NCBI RefSeq assembly: GCF_011751765.2
Contig: NZ_CP061169.1
Location: 3,224,001-3,288,000 of the forward strand
DNA: 64,000 nucleotides
Reading direction: 5' to 3'
Source: Paramicrobacterium chengjingii
GTDB taxonomy: Bacteria; Actinomycetota; Actinomycetes; Actinomycetales; Microbacteriaceae
Shown here one piece after another: positions 1 through 7,511 of the stretch (its first letter is position 1; the number at the start of each line of letters is the position of its first letter). Both the position numbers and the translations under genes were made by a program. Below the pieces are notes generated by a model that made no database searches, was not told where the DNA came from, and saw only the letters and a program-made list of their open reading frames with translations.

Positions 1-166
1 TCACGCCGAGTCCGCGAGCAAGCTCCGGCTCGCTCTTCAGTCGGTAGTTCGCCGGCCACTCCCCCGACGCGATCCGCGACCGAAACCGATCAGAGATCTG
101 GGCGTGAATCGCCACCGGCAGCTCGCGTTGGATTCCTGACCCGCTTGCGGCGGCGTGTTCCCCCAC
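1..166 (-). CDS. GntR-family transcriptional regulator, N-terminal part only
   Basis: Fifty-five codons are visible before the window edge. They translate to the start of a GntR winged helix: a lead-in ELPVAIHAQISDRFRSRI, then SGEWP, then L.SEPELARGLGV, the typical Q-I-x(n)-I-x-x-G-x-L-x-S-E-x-E-L pattern. The GTG at 166-164 is chosen because an AGTGAGGA ribosome site ends 6 bases upstream; a second GTG at 172 lies too close to it. The gene follows deoC in the same direction, after a strong hairpin. It is the obvious candidate to control the leftward sugar operon that begins at 5993. The effector domain is outside the window, so the subfamily (HutC-like by spacing) is uncertain. Confidence 0.8.
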   Translation of the reverse strand, partial: MGEHAAASGSGIQRELPVAIHAQISDRFRSRIASGEWPANYRLKSEPELARGLGV

Positions 167-196
167 TGTCACTCCTCACTCTTCGGCTACTAACAA

Positions 197-238
197 GTAT
201 CACCGCCTGCCCGGCAGAGTCGAGGCAGGCGGTGATAC
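197..238 (-). terminator. Hairpin terminator after deoC
   Basis: A perfect 15-bp inverted repeat: GTATCACCGCCTGCC at 197-211 pairs with 224-238 around a 12-base loop. It lies 7 bases after the deoC stop codon on the minus strand. The bases after it (TTGTTAG) are only mildly U-rich, so it may be partly Rho-dependent or protect the 3' end. Confidence 0.75.
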
Positions 239-245
239 CCAGACG

Positions 246-956
246 TCAGTAGCTCGTCGTGTTTTCGTCCCCGGTGTCGCTGATGATCGACATGCCGGCG
301 CTCGTGCCGAGAAGAACGGCCCCGGCGTCGATGAGGCTCAGGGCCTGACGATACGACTTGATCGAGCCCGACGCCTTAACCTTCACGCCGTCACGCGCAC
401 GCTCGACAAGGTACCGGATGCTGTCAGGGTTCGCCGTCTCGATCTGACCGCTCGACGCATTCTTCAAGAATGCAGCGCCGGCCTCCATCGCGAGCTCTAC
501 CGCGGTCTCTTTCTCGGAGTCCGTGAGCAGCGGAAGCTCAAGCATCACCTTCACGGGGATGCCGCTCGCCTTCACAACACCGGCAATGTCGTCACGGAAC
601 GCATCGTACATTCCGCTCTTGAGCCACCCGACCTGCACGCCGATGTCGAGCTGCGTTGCCCCCTGCTTGGCGATCGCCTCGGCCTCCGCCGCCTTTCCGG
701 CACTGGTCATCACGCCAACCGTCGGAAAGTCGAGTGCCGTGGCAAGCTCTACGCCGGTTCCGGCAAGCTCGGCTGCAACCTCTCGCACCCACGACGCGGG
801 AACCATTGCCGCATTGAAGCCGTGTTCGATCGCTTCACGCGTGTGCGCGATCATCTGGTCACGGGTGATGCCCGTCTCAATCTTCGTGTGCTGAATGTAG
901 GGCGCCAGCTCTGCCGGCGAGAGAGTTGACGTGCCGGTCGCGGTGGTGTCAGTCAT
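246..956 (-). CDS. deoC: Deoxyribose-phosphate aldolase family protein (DeoC-like)
   Basis: Class I aldolase of the DeoC family, 236 residues from the ATG at 956; the longer upstream frame is unlikely because it overlaps rbsD. DERA cleaves 2-deoxyribose 5-phosphate to glyceraldehyde 3-phosphate and acetaldehyde through a Schiff-base lysine. Visible landmarks are LDIGVQVGWLKSG, KVMLELPLLT, AFLKNASSG (the lysine that normally sits in F-K-T-S-T-G), VKASGSIKS (second lysine) and the phosphate-site GTSAG near the C-terminus. Both lysines are kept, but the usual TSTG is replaced by NASSG. This may mean a related aldol substrate. It is the last gene of the rbsK-like operon, so its substrate is probably the product of that kinase. 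Family call is firm, exact substrate is not. Confidence 0.82.
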   Translation of the reverse strand: MTDTTATGTSTLSPAELAPYIQHTKIETGITRDQMIAHTREAIEHGFNAAMVPASWVREVAAELAGTGVELATALDFPTVGVMTSAGKAAEAEAIAKQGATQLDIGVQVGWLKSGMYDAFRDDIAGVVKASGIPVKVMLELPLLTDSEKETAVELAMEAGAAFLKNASSGQIETANPDSIRYLVERARDGVKVKASGSIKSYRQALSLIDAGAVLLGTSAGMSIISDTGDENTTSY

Positions 957-982
957 ATTTATCTTCCTATGTGTTCGAGGTC

Positions 983-1438
983 TTAGAGTTTTGACGCGTA
1001 GTAGTCGGGTGCGACGATGCCGTCGCCGTGGAACCAGCGAGGCACGTCGACTCCGCAGTAGAGCCCGATGTTGCCCCAGGGCTCGAAGGCACCAGTGCGC
1101 ACAATCACTTTGGCCTGCTGTGCAAGCTCGCCGAGCATGTCGGCGTGCGTGCGGGTCGTAAATTCCGCGTCGGTGAAGCGGCCTTGAATCCACTCGTCGA
1201 GACGCGGGTTGTTCGTGGTGACGTCTTCTGCACGCACAACTCCCTCGACGACGAGTTCGTCCGAGAGAAGGCCGAGCACTGTGCGCAGGTCGGGCAGGTT
1301 CTCGGCGATGGCCAGGTCGACACGGTGGGCGTCGCGCGGAATCGGGAAGCCCGCGTCGACCACCATGATCAGGTCTGTGTGGCCGAGGGTGGCCAGCGCG
1401 CCGCTCAGTTCTGCGTTGAGTATGCCGTTGCGTTTCAT
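983..1438 (-). CDS. rbsD: D-ribose pyranase / fucose mutarotase family (RbsD/FucU)
   Basis: A 151-residue protein starting MKRNGILNAELSGALATLGH, the classic RbsD opening in which the early histidine is part of the active site. The C-terminal half carries the RTGAFEPWGNIGLYCGV stretch typical of the family. These enzymes speed up pyranose-furanose (RbsD) or anomer (FucU) interconversion of imported sugars before phosphorylation. The start overlaps the end of the ATPase gene by 4 bases, indicating translational coupling. Forms a decamer in known members. Which sugar it handles is not fixed by sequence. Confidence 0.85.
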   Translation of the reverse strand: MKRNGILNAELSGALATLGHTDLIMVVDAGFPIPRDAHRVDLAIAENLPDLRTVLGLLSDELVVEGVVRAEDVTTNNPRLDEWIQGRFTDAEFTTRTHADMLGELAQQAKVIVRTGAFEPWGNIGLYCGVDVPRWFHGDGIVAPDYYASKL

Positions 1439-2970
1439 AACGTTCCCTTCGTGGAGTTCAGCTCGCCCGCCGACGCGTTGGTGGCGAGCGCCATGATCGA
1501 TTCTTCTGTTGCGTCGCGTGATTCCAGCACGCCCGCAACGCGGCCCTCACGCATCACGAGGATGCGGTCAGTCGCCGTGAGCAGTTCGGGCAGGTCTGAC
1601 GATGAGCACACGATCGCGACGCCACGGTCGGCAAGCCCGAAGAGCTGCTCGTAGATCTCCACCTTCGCTCCCACGTCGACGCCGCGCGTCGGCTCATCGA
1701 GCATCAGCACCTTGGGGTCGATGGACATCCAGCGGGCGAGGAGTGCCTTCTGCTGGTTTCCGCCCGAGAGGCTCGTGATCGGTGTATCGAGGCTCGCCGT
1801 CTTCACCCGCATCCGCTCGGCTAATGCCTGCGCCGATCGGGCGATCGTGCCCTTCTTCAGCATTCCGAGCGTCGAATTCGCCCGAGTGCCGAGCACCCCG
1901 ATGTTCTCGCCGACGGTCATCGTCGTCAAAAGCCCCTGCGCGCGACGCTCGCCCGGTAGAAAGCCAAGCTTGTGCCCGACACTCGCGATCGGTGACCGTG
2001 TGTCATAGGGCTTTCCGTTGAGGCGGACGCTTCCGGAGCGCGATCGCCCGGCTCCGAAAATGTTGGCAAGCAGTTCGACACGGCCGGAGTCCGGCAGCCC
2101 GGCAACGCCGAGAATTTCTCCGGGACGCACCTCGAATGAGACGTCGTCGTGTCGTTTTCCGCTGAGGTCCGTCACCGCGAGGGCTGGCGAATCGCCGCTC
2201 GTCGACGGTCGCTCGGTTCGTCCATCGAACTTACCGAGCTCACGACCGACCATGGCTGCAACGACGTCGTCCGGAGTCACCTCGTCGCGCCGCCACGACG
2301 CCACGTGCTTGCCGTCGCGCAGTACTTCGAGCCGGTCGCAGAGGTCGAAGATCTCTGGCATGCGGTGCGAAACGTAGACCATGGTGGTTCCGTTTGCCTT
2401 GAGCTTCTCCATGAGGGCGAAGAGCCTGCGGGCCTCCGCCGGAGTGAGCATTGCGGTCGGCTCGTCAAGGATGAGCACCGTGCAGCCGCGCGCAATGGAG
2501 CGCGCGACGACAACGAGCTGCTGAATCGCGAGGTCGAGCTGGCGAACGCTCGCGCCGGGGTCGATGTCGAGGTCGAGCTCGGCCAAGAGTGCGCGCGCTC
2601 GAGCATCCATCTGTCGCTTGGATGGGAAGAGCCGCGACCCGGGTTCGATGCCGGCGAGGATGTTCTCGGCGACGGTGCGGTCTTGCAGCAGCGAGAGCTC
2701 CTGCGGCACGATCGCGATCGAGTGCTTCGTGAGCACGGTATTCGGATCGAAGCTCTGTATTTTCTGTCCGTCGACGATCACTTCACCGGAGCTCGGCGGC
2801 TGAAGGCCGGCAAGAATCTTCAGCAGGGTCGACTTGCCCGCGCCGTTCTCTCCGACCAGGCCCGTCACCTCACCGTCGACGATGTCGAAGCTCACCGTGT
2901 CGAGCGCCTTGACCGGGCCGAAACTGCGCGAGAGCTCTCTGATCTCAACGAGCGGAGTGTGGGACGCCAT
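1435..2970 (-). CDS. rbsA: Sugar ABC transporter ATPase, RbsA type (two nucleotide-binding domains)
   Basis: 511 residues with two ABC domains in tandem, the architecture of RbsA/MglA/XylG. The first domain has Walker A GENGAGKS near residue 40 and Walker B ILDEPTA; its signature region (QLDLAIQQLV) is the degenerate form usual for this family. The second domain has LSGGNQQK and MLDEPTRGVDVG. It drives import through the permease at 4069-5079 with the binding protein at 2970-3995. Its first codon shares one base with the binding-protein stop, and its end overlaps rbsD by 4 bases. Confidence 0.92.
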   Translation of the reverse strand: MASHTPLVEIRELSRSFGPVKALDTVSFDIVDGEVTGLVGENGAGKSTLLKILAGLQPPSSGEVIVDGQKIQSFDPNTVLTKHSIAIVPQELSLLQDRTVAENILAGIEPGSRLFPSKRQMDARARALLAELDLDIDPGASVRQLDLAIQQLVVVARSIARGCTVLILDEPTAMLTPAEARRLFALMEKLKANGTTMVYVSHRMPEIFDLCDRLEVLRDGKHVASWRRDEVTPDDVVAAMVGRELGKFDGRTERPSTSGDSPALAVTDLSGKRHDDVSFEVRPGEILGVAGLPDSGRVELLANIFGAGRSRSGSVRLNGKPYDTRSPIASVGHKLGFLPGERRAQGLLTTMTVGENIGVLGTRANSTLGMLKKGTIARSAQALAERMRVKTASLDTPITSLSGGNQQKALLARWMSIDPKVLMLDEPTRGVDVGAKVEIYEQLFGLADRGVAIVCSSSDLPELLTATDRILVMREGRVAGVLESRDATEESIMALATNASAGELNSTKGTL

Positions 2971-3995
2971 TAGTCCTCCACCGTGGCATCGCCGAGGTTC
3001 TCTTTAGTGATGATCTGCGCCCCGGTGTCCACGCTTTCAATCGGCGTGCCGTCTTGCAGGAAGTCCGCGAGCACCTTCACCGCCTGGTACCCCTGTTCCG
3101 CCGGGTTCTGGCTGATCGTGAATGTGACAACATCCTTCTCGATGTAGTCGGCAGTGGTCGACAGCAGGTCGAAGCCGACCATGGCGATCTCGCCCGCGTT
3201 GCCTGACTGAGAGATCCACTTGGCTGCGGCCGTCGTCGAGCAGCAGTCGAGACCGGCGATGGCGACAACATCCTTTTGCCCTGACATCGTCGATTCGACC
3301 GTGTTGTACGCCTCACTCGGCTCGTTGCCCACGTTGACGGGGCCGACGACATCGAGGTCGGTGTCTTTGAGAGCATCCTCGAACCCGCCAAAGCGGTCGT
3401 GCGACCACCCTGCACCGGTGTCGAGCGAGAAGACGACGACTTTGCCCGAGGGGTTGTCGCCGAGGGATTTCAGCAGCTCCTGCGCCTCGGATTCTCCCGA
3501 TGCCGTGAGGTCTTGGCCGACAAAACCGATCTGGTCGGAGCCCGGGTTGTCTGTGTTGAACGAGATAACAGGGATGCCGGCGTCATACGCCTGCGAAATC
3601 ACGGGCTTGAGCGCGTCACTGGATGCTGATGACACGGCGAGCCCGTCGACGGCCTGCTGCTGAATGAGCGTCTGAAGCTCGGACACCTGCTTGGCAGCGT
3701 CGCCGCCCGTCGGGCCGATGAGCTTCACGTCAACGCCGAGCTCGTCGCCCGCCTTCTGCATGCCCGCCTTGATCGGGGTGGCGAATGCGAGGGAGGGGTC
3801 GTGGTAGCTGAGTTTGATGCGCAGCGGCTCACCGTCGTCGATGCGCTGCTGAATGTAATCGGCGAGCTCGAACTTGGCGTCGTCTGCACCGGAGTTTGCC
3901 GGGGTGATCGCGCCGCAGCCGGCCAGCACCATGGCGCTGACAGCGGCGACGGCACCGGTCGCCAGCAGTCGGCGGGCTTTACTCTTCAAAGACAT
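2970..3995 (-). CDS. Sugar-binding lipoprotein of an RbsB-type ABC transporter
   Basis: 341 residues with a lipoprotein signal peptide: basic start MSLKSKARR, a hydrophobic stretch, then the lipobox VLAGC at about residue 26, so the mature protein is anchored to the outside of the membrane. The rest is a periplasmic-binding-protein type 1 fold (Peripla_BP_4): LKLSYHDPS-like first strand, ISFNTDNPGSDQIGFVGQD, and VAIAGLDCCSTTAAAKW in the C-lobe. An A/T-poor AGGA site precedes the ATG. It recognises the sugar for this operon; ribose-like monosaccharides are typical but the ligand cannot be read off. Confidence 0.88.
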   Translation of the reverse strand: MSLKSKARRLLATGAVAAVSAMVLAGCGAITPANSGADDAKFELADYIQQRIDDGEPLRIKLSYHDPSLAFATPIKAGMQKAGDELGVDVKLIGPTGGDAAKQVSELQTLIQQQAVDGLAVSSASSDALKPVISQAYDAGIPVISFNTDNPGSDQIGFVGQDLTASGESEAQELLKSLGDNPSGKVVVFSLDTGAGWSHDRFGGFEDALKDTDLDVVGPVNVGNEPSEAYNTVESTMSGQKDVVAIAGLDCCSTTAAAKWISQSGNAGEIAMVGFDLLSTTADYIEKDVVTFTISQNPAEQGYQAVKVLADFLQDGTPIESVDTGAQIITKENLGDATVED

Positions 3996-4068
3996 CGGTC
4001 CTCCTTTGGTCCGAACTCACGAGGGTCGTGATATGAACTGATTCGAATGGCGAACGGCGCGGCATGAT

Positions 4069-5079
4069 TCACGCCTTGGTCTTTCGTCTGCGCTGCCAGG
4101 TGTCTGTGGCGACGGCCGCCACGATCACGAGGCCCGTGACGACGGTCTGCCAGAACGACGAGATTCCGTTGATGTTGAGAATGTTCTGCAGCAGACCGAT
4201 GAACGCGACACCGATGATGGTTCCCCACATCGTTCCCGATCCTCCGAAGAGCGCAGCGCCACCAATGATGACGGCGGAGATGACGGTCAGTTCGAGGCCG
4301 GTGCCGGTGACGCCCTGCACGTAAGAGAGGAACGAGAGCCCGAGAACTCCAGCAGCAGCGGCGGTGAGGCCCGCGATGATGAAGGCAGTGAGCTTGACGC
4401 CTTTCACTTCGATTCCGACGAGTCGCGCCGCCTCGGGGTTGCCGCCGACGGCGTAGGTGTTGAAGCCAAGGCGCGAGCGAGAGAGCAGAATGACGCCGAT
4501 CGCGGCGATGACGGCGAACACGATGAGCTGCATCGGGATCACGCCGAACAGGTACCCCTGACCGATCAGGTTGAATTCGTCGACGCCTGCCTGGCTCGAG
4601 CTGAGCGAGATGGGCGCACCGTCGGAGATGAGGAGGGCGACCCCGCGAAAGACGCTGAGGGTTCCCAGCGTGACGATGAAGCTCGGCACTCCGAGGAAGA
4701 CAACGGCGAGTCCGTTGAGCAGCCCGGCGATAGCGCCGACGGCGAGGCCGATGATCGTCGCGATCGGCCACGATGTGCCGCTCTCGATTGCGAGACCGGT
4801 CGAGATGGCAGACAACGCGTAGACCGAACCGACGGAGAGATCGATCTCACCGTTGACGATCACGAATGTCGCGCCGATTGCCATGATGCCGATCTGCGAG
4901 ATCTGCTGACCGACAGAGAGCAGGTTGCCCGCCTGCATGAAGCTCGGCGACAGCACGGCGCCGAGAATGAAGAGAAGAACGAGGGCGGCGAACACGCCGG
5001 CTTCGCGAGCGTGGAGCAGCTTGCGCGGGTCGAACGATCCACGCCGTGGGGCAGTAGCGGTGGCTGTAGCTGAGGTCAC
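4069..5079 (-). CDS. rbsC: Sugar ABC transporter permease, RbsC type
   Basis: 336 residues, mostly hydrophobic, with 8-10 predicted membrane segments and the BPD_transp_2 family pattern, including GEIDLSVGSVYALSA and the EAA-like loop GGNPEAARLVGIEVKGVKL that contacts the ATPase. The N-terminal 25 residues are cytoplasmic and alanine/threonine-rich. The start overlaps the kinase stop by 4 bases (ATGA). A 73-base gap without a clear hairpin separates it from the binding-protein gene, which has its own ribosome site. Confidence 0.9.
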   Translation of the reverse strand: MTSATATATAPRRGSFDPRKLLHAREAGVFAALVLLFILGAVLSPSFMQAGNLLSVGQQISQIGIMAIGATFVIVNGEIDLSVGSVYALSAISTGLAIESGTSWPIATIIGLAVGAIAGLLNGLAVVFLGVPSFIVTLGTLSVFRGVALLISDGAPISLSSSQAGVDEFNLIGQGYLFGVIPMQLIVFAVIAAIGVILLSRSRLGFNTYAVGGNPEAARLVGIEVKGVKLTAFIIAGLTAAAAGVLGLSFLSYVQGVTGTGLELTVISAVIIGGAALFGGSGTMWGTIIGVAFIGLLQNILNINGISSFWQTVVTGLVIVAAVATDTWQRRRKTKA

Positions 5080-5993
5080 TGAGACTCTCCGATCGTGGAA
5101 CTCAAGTCGTGGTGGGTAGGGAGGGCCGGAACGACGCCGTTCGTGGCGACCGTGTGCGCACCACCCTGTGCGCCGTATGCGGCGGCGTCGCGAAGCGAGC
5201 TGCCGCCGGCGAGAGAGACCGCGAGTGCGGCATTGAACGAGTCGCCCGCTCCCGTCGTGTCGACGACCTGCGCTGCGCGAATGGGAGCGATGTGCAGGGC
5301 CTCACCGTTCTCGACGACGATCGCGCCGTCGGAGCCGCGCGTCAGAACGACGGCGCCATCGATGCGTTCGGCGATGAGCCGCGCCAGCGCCTCATCGCCA
5401 CTCGGGGCATCGTCGAGATCGAGGATGATGCGCGCCTCGGTCTGGTTGGGCGTGATGATGTCGACGTTGCTGAGCACCTCGGCAGAGAGCGGACGTGCCG
5501 GCGCCGGGTTGAGCACCGTCCGAACGCCCTCTTCCCGGCCGATCCGCAAAGCGGCTGCGACGGCGGAGATCGGAATCTCCATCGAGACGAGCACGATGTC
5601 CGCTGCAGCGATCTCACTGCGGAACGCCTCGACGTGACTCTCGCTCAGAAAGTCAAGCGCGCCGGGTGCGATGGCGATGCGGTTTTCGCCCGAGGGCTCG
5701 ACCATGATGAAGCCGGCCATGGTGGGAGCAGCGTCAGAGATCAGGATGCTGGAAGCATCCACTCCTTCGTCTCTCCACAGCGCGAGGGCGGAGCGGCCGA
5801 AGTCGTCGTCGCCGATCGCGGTCAGCAACGAGACGTCTGCGCCCAGTCGTGCAGCGCCGATGGCCTGGTTGGAACCCTTGCCTCCGGGCCCCGATTCGAA
5901 CGCGTCGCCGGTCAACGTCTCACCGGCTTCTGGCGCTCGCGGCACCCTCATGGTGAGGCCTGCGCCGTAACTTCCGATCACTGCAATCTTCAT
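5076..5993 (-). CDS. Ribokinase-like PfkB sugar kinase with altered sugar pocket
   Basis: 305 residues with the PfkB fold: GGKGSNQAIGAARLG (N-terminal signature near residue 40) and DTTGAGDSFNAAL (C-terminal signature with catalytic Asp near 253). In E. coli ribokinase the sugar contacts include Asn14 and Asp16 in GSINAD. Here the same stretch reads GSYGAG, so both are glycine, while the GGKGxN, Glu (in MEIP) and Asp contacts are kept. That argues for a sugar lacking or differing at the hydroxyls those residues hold. A deoxypentose would agree with the DeoC homologue at the operon end. First gene of the operon; promoter at 6035-6063. Confidence 0.85.
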   Translation of the reverse strand: MKIAVIGSYGAGLTMRVPRAPEAGETLTGDAFESGPGGKGSNQAIGAARLGADVSLLTAIGDDDFGRSALALWRDEGVDASSILISDAAPTMAGFIMVEPSGENRIAIAPGALDFLSESHVEAFRSEIAAADIVLVSMEIPISAVAAALRIGREEGVRTVLNPAPARPLSAEVLSNVDIITPNQTEARIILDLDDAPSGDEALARLIAERIDGAVVLTRGSDGAIVVENGEALHIAPIRAAQVVDTTGAGDSFNAALAVSLAGGSSLRDAAAYGAQGGAHTVATNGVVPALPTHHDLSSTIGESQ

Positions 5994-6023
5994 CGATCCG
6001 AACCAATTTGTATGTGGACAACT

Positions 6024-6063
6024 ATGTACATGCGAGTATGCAAGGACGGCAGGGAAAAGTCAA
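6024..6063 (-). promoter_or_regulatory. Promoter and operator of the ribose-type operon
   Basis: On the minus strand TTGACT (6063-6058) and CATACT (6040-6035) are separated by exactly 17 bases, a good housekeeping-sigma promoter. Immediately downstream, at the expected transcription start, lies the 8-bp palindrome ATGTACAT (6024-6031), with TTGT-N6-ACAA at 6008-6021 beyond it. This position suits a repressor that blocks initiation. The GntR regulator at 1-166 is the likely binder. Confidence 0.6.
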
Positions 6064-6204
6064 TATGGGATGCTCATCGCCACCCGCGAGCATTCGTCAA
6101 CGTGCAACGAGAACGCACAATGAGCACGCAGCCGGCAAGCATCCGCCACTCACCGAATCCGGTGAACACTGAAACGTCAGCGCACGTCTGCGAAGGCAGC
6201 GTCT

Positions 6205-7422
6205 CTACTGAATTCCTGCCCAGATCTTCAGCGCCTCCCACGCGGCGTTCCCGACAACACCGAGCCCGACACTGCCGCCCGCGCGCAGAACGGTGCGAGC
6301 TGCACCCTTGAGCACGCTGCCATCCGGCTCCGGCTGCGCAAGAGCGCGGCGGATCTCTGCCGCAGCATCCCGAATCAATTCCGCATCAGTCTCGTCGACC
6401 TGACGTGCAATTGTCTCGGACGAATCGGCCAAGGTTGTGAGGTTGTTGATGGTGAGCTCGTCGACAGTCACGCTCACGTTGACGTTGGCACTGCCGCTTC
6501 CCGTATTGATTGCCGAGCCGGGGCTGTTGTAGTTCATGTTGCCGTAATTGGTCACATTGCCCTCCTGCTTGGACTGTTCGGCCCCGGCGTAAATCTCAAT
6601 TCCCAACGATCGTGCCTCCTGCGCCAACCAAATGCATCCGGCATTCGTCAGCGTCAGGTACTTCTCCGTGCGAGAGAACCCACCGCGTTCCTGAACCTCA
6701 ATGAGGTTCAACCGCTCTCCGTCTGCCACCGCGCGCTCCGCACGCTGCTGCGACCAGCCGAGTGTGTGCGTGATCGCACCGGCCTTCGACGGCTCGCTCA
6801 CGCTGTTGTCCCACACGCTCTCAACGAGAGTCAGCACATCGAGAGGCGGAGCATCCAGGTACTCGAGGGGCGCACTCCTCGGAATTCGCCACCGTCCGAA
6901 GTTGTCGTGGGGAAAGATAATTCTTGTCGTCGCGTTGAGAGCAAACGTGCGCCTCGTGCCGTCGGCGAGCGCAATCCACACGGGCTTCGCCTGAGCGCCG
7001 TGATGCCTAAACACCGCGATGACAACGCAGGCCATGTCGCTCGGAACGCCCTCACCCCGGCTGTTCTCTCGTCGATCGCTGCAATAGATTGCCCCCGGCG
7101 TGATCAGCGACGCGTCGAACTCTGGGTCCGCGACGAAGGTCGGTGTGCGCCACGCAGCCACGACGCCGAGAACTGCGAGCACGCCGATGACCGGCAGAAA
7201 CCATGCGAACGACCACGCCTGAACGCACACGACAGCTGCCCCAATCAGCAGCGCGCCACCGATCCACATCATCGCGCTCAACCCGGTACTCCAGGTGACG
7301 CTGAATGCGACCCGTCCGCGATCGACAAGCCGCACTTTCCACGGGTCGTAGTCGCGCAGCCCGCGCCAGAATCCGCGCAGCGTGTCGCTCAGCGTGGCTC
7401 TACTGTCTGACGCTCTGGGCAT
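6205..7422 (-). CDS. Uncharacterised membrane protein with winged-helix-like segment and Asn/Gly-rich linker
   Basis: 405 residues, not recognised. Visible parts: a basic N-terminus; two adjacent membrane helices at about 43-91; a mixed alpha/beta region; a segment at about 195-270 that reads like a winged helix (ITHTLGWSQQRAERAVADGE then LTLTNAGCIWLAQEARSLG); an Asn/Gly/Ser-rich stretch around 285-330 (NYGNMNYNSPGSAINTGSGS); and a helical C-terminus with AAEIRRALAQPEPD followed by a Gly/Ala-rich hydrophobic run. This layout (membrane anchor, low-complexity GN linker, short helical tail) recalls modular actinobacterial signalling or conflict proteins, but that is only resemblance. No ribosome site precedes the ATG; a TANNNT box 6 bases upstream suggests a leaderless transcript. 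It is unlinked in function to its neighbours. Confidence 0.7.
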   Translation of the reverse strand: MPRASDSRATLSDTLRGFWRGLRDYDPWKVRLVDRGRVAFSVTWSTGLSAMMWIGGALLIGAAVVCVQAWSFAWFLPVIGVLAVLGVVAAWRTPTFVADPEFDASLITPGAIYCSDRRENSRGEGVPSDMACVVIAVFRHHGAQAKPVWIALADGTRRTFALNATTRIIFPHDNFGRWRIPRSAPLEYLDAPPLDVLTLVESVWDNSVSEPSKAGAITHTLGWSQQRAERAVADGERLNLIEVQERGGFSRTEKYLTLTNAGCIWLAQEARSLGIEIYAGAEQSKQEGNVTNYGNMNYNSPGSAINTGSGSANVNVSVTVDELTINNLTTLADSSETIARQVDETDAELIRDAAAEIRRALAQPEPDGSVLKGAARTVLRAGGSVGLGVVGNAAWEALKIWAGIQ

Positions 7423-7428
7423 GCGACG

Positions 7429-7434
7429 AGCCTA
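7429..7434 (-). promoter_or_regulatory. Possible leaderless -10 box (TAGGCT) for the 6205-7422 gene
   Basis: TAGGCT on the minus strand ends 6 bases before the ATG at 7422, the spacing of leaderless actinobacterial promoters, and no Shine-Dalgarno sequence lies in between. No convincing -35 is seen. Confidence 0.35.
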
Positions 7435-7460
7435 CAGAAGTCTATAGTCACCGCGACGCA

Positions 7461-7497
7461 GGAATGCCCGTGCCGGGTCACGCGGCACGGGCATTCC
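7461..7497. terminator. Hairpin between MHS permease and orphan membrane protein
   Basis: Perfect 14-bp stem: GGAATGCCCGTGCC (7461-7474) pairs with 7484-7497 over a 9-base loop. It lies just beyond the stop of the permease gene (7512) on the minus strand and so should end that transcript. The T-rich tail is on the plus side (GTTCTTT). Confidence 0.7.
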
Positions 7498-7511
7498 GTT
7501 CTTTCCCCCAA

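Noticed and set aside
246..5993. Naming the first operon a plain ribose operon
   Set aside because: The kinase lacks two ribose contacts and the operon ends in a DeoC homologue; ribose as sole substrate is not supported.
5109..6311. 400-codon open frame on the plus strand opposite the ribokinase-like gene
   Set aside because: Arg/Asp-rich composition without domain motifs, antisense to a clear PfkB gene and running through its promoter. A product of high-GC third positions.
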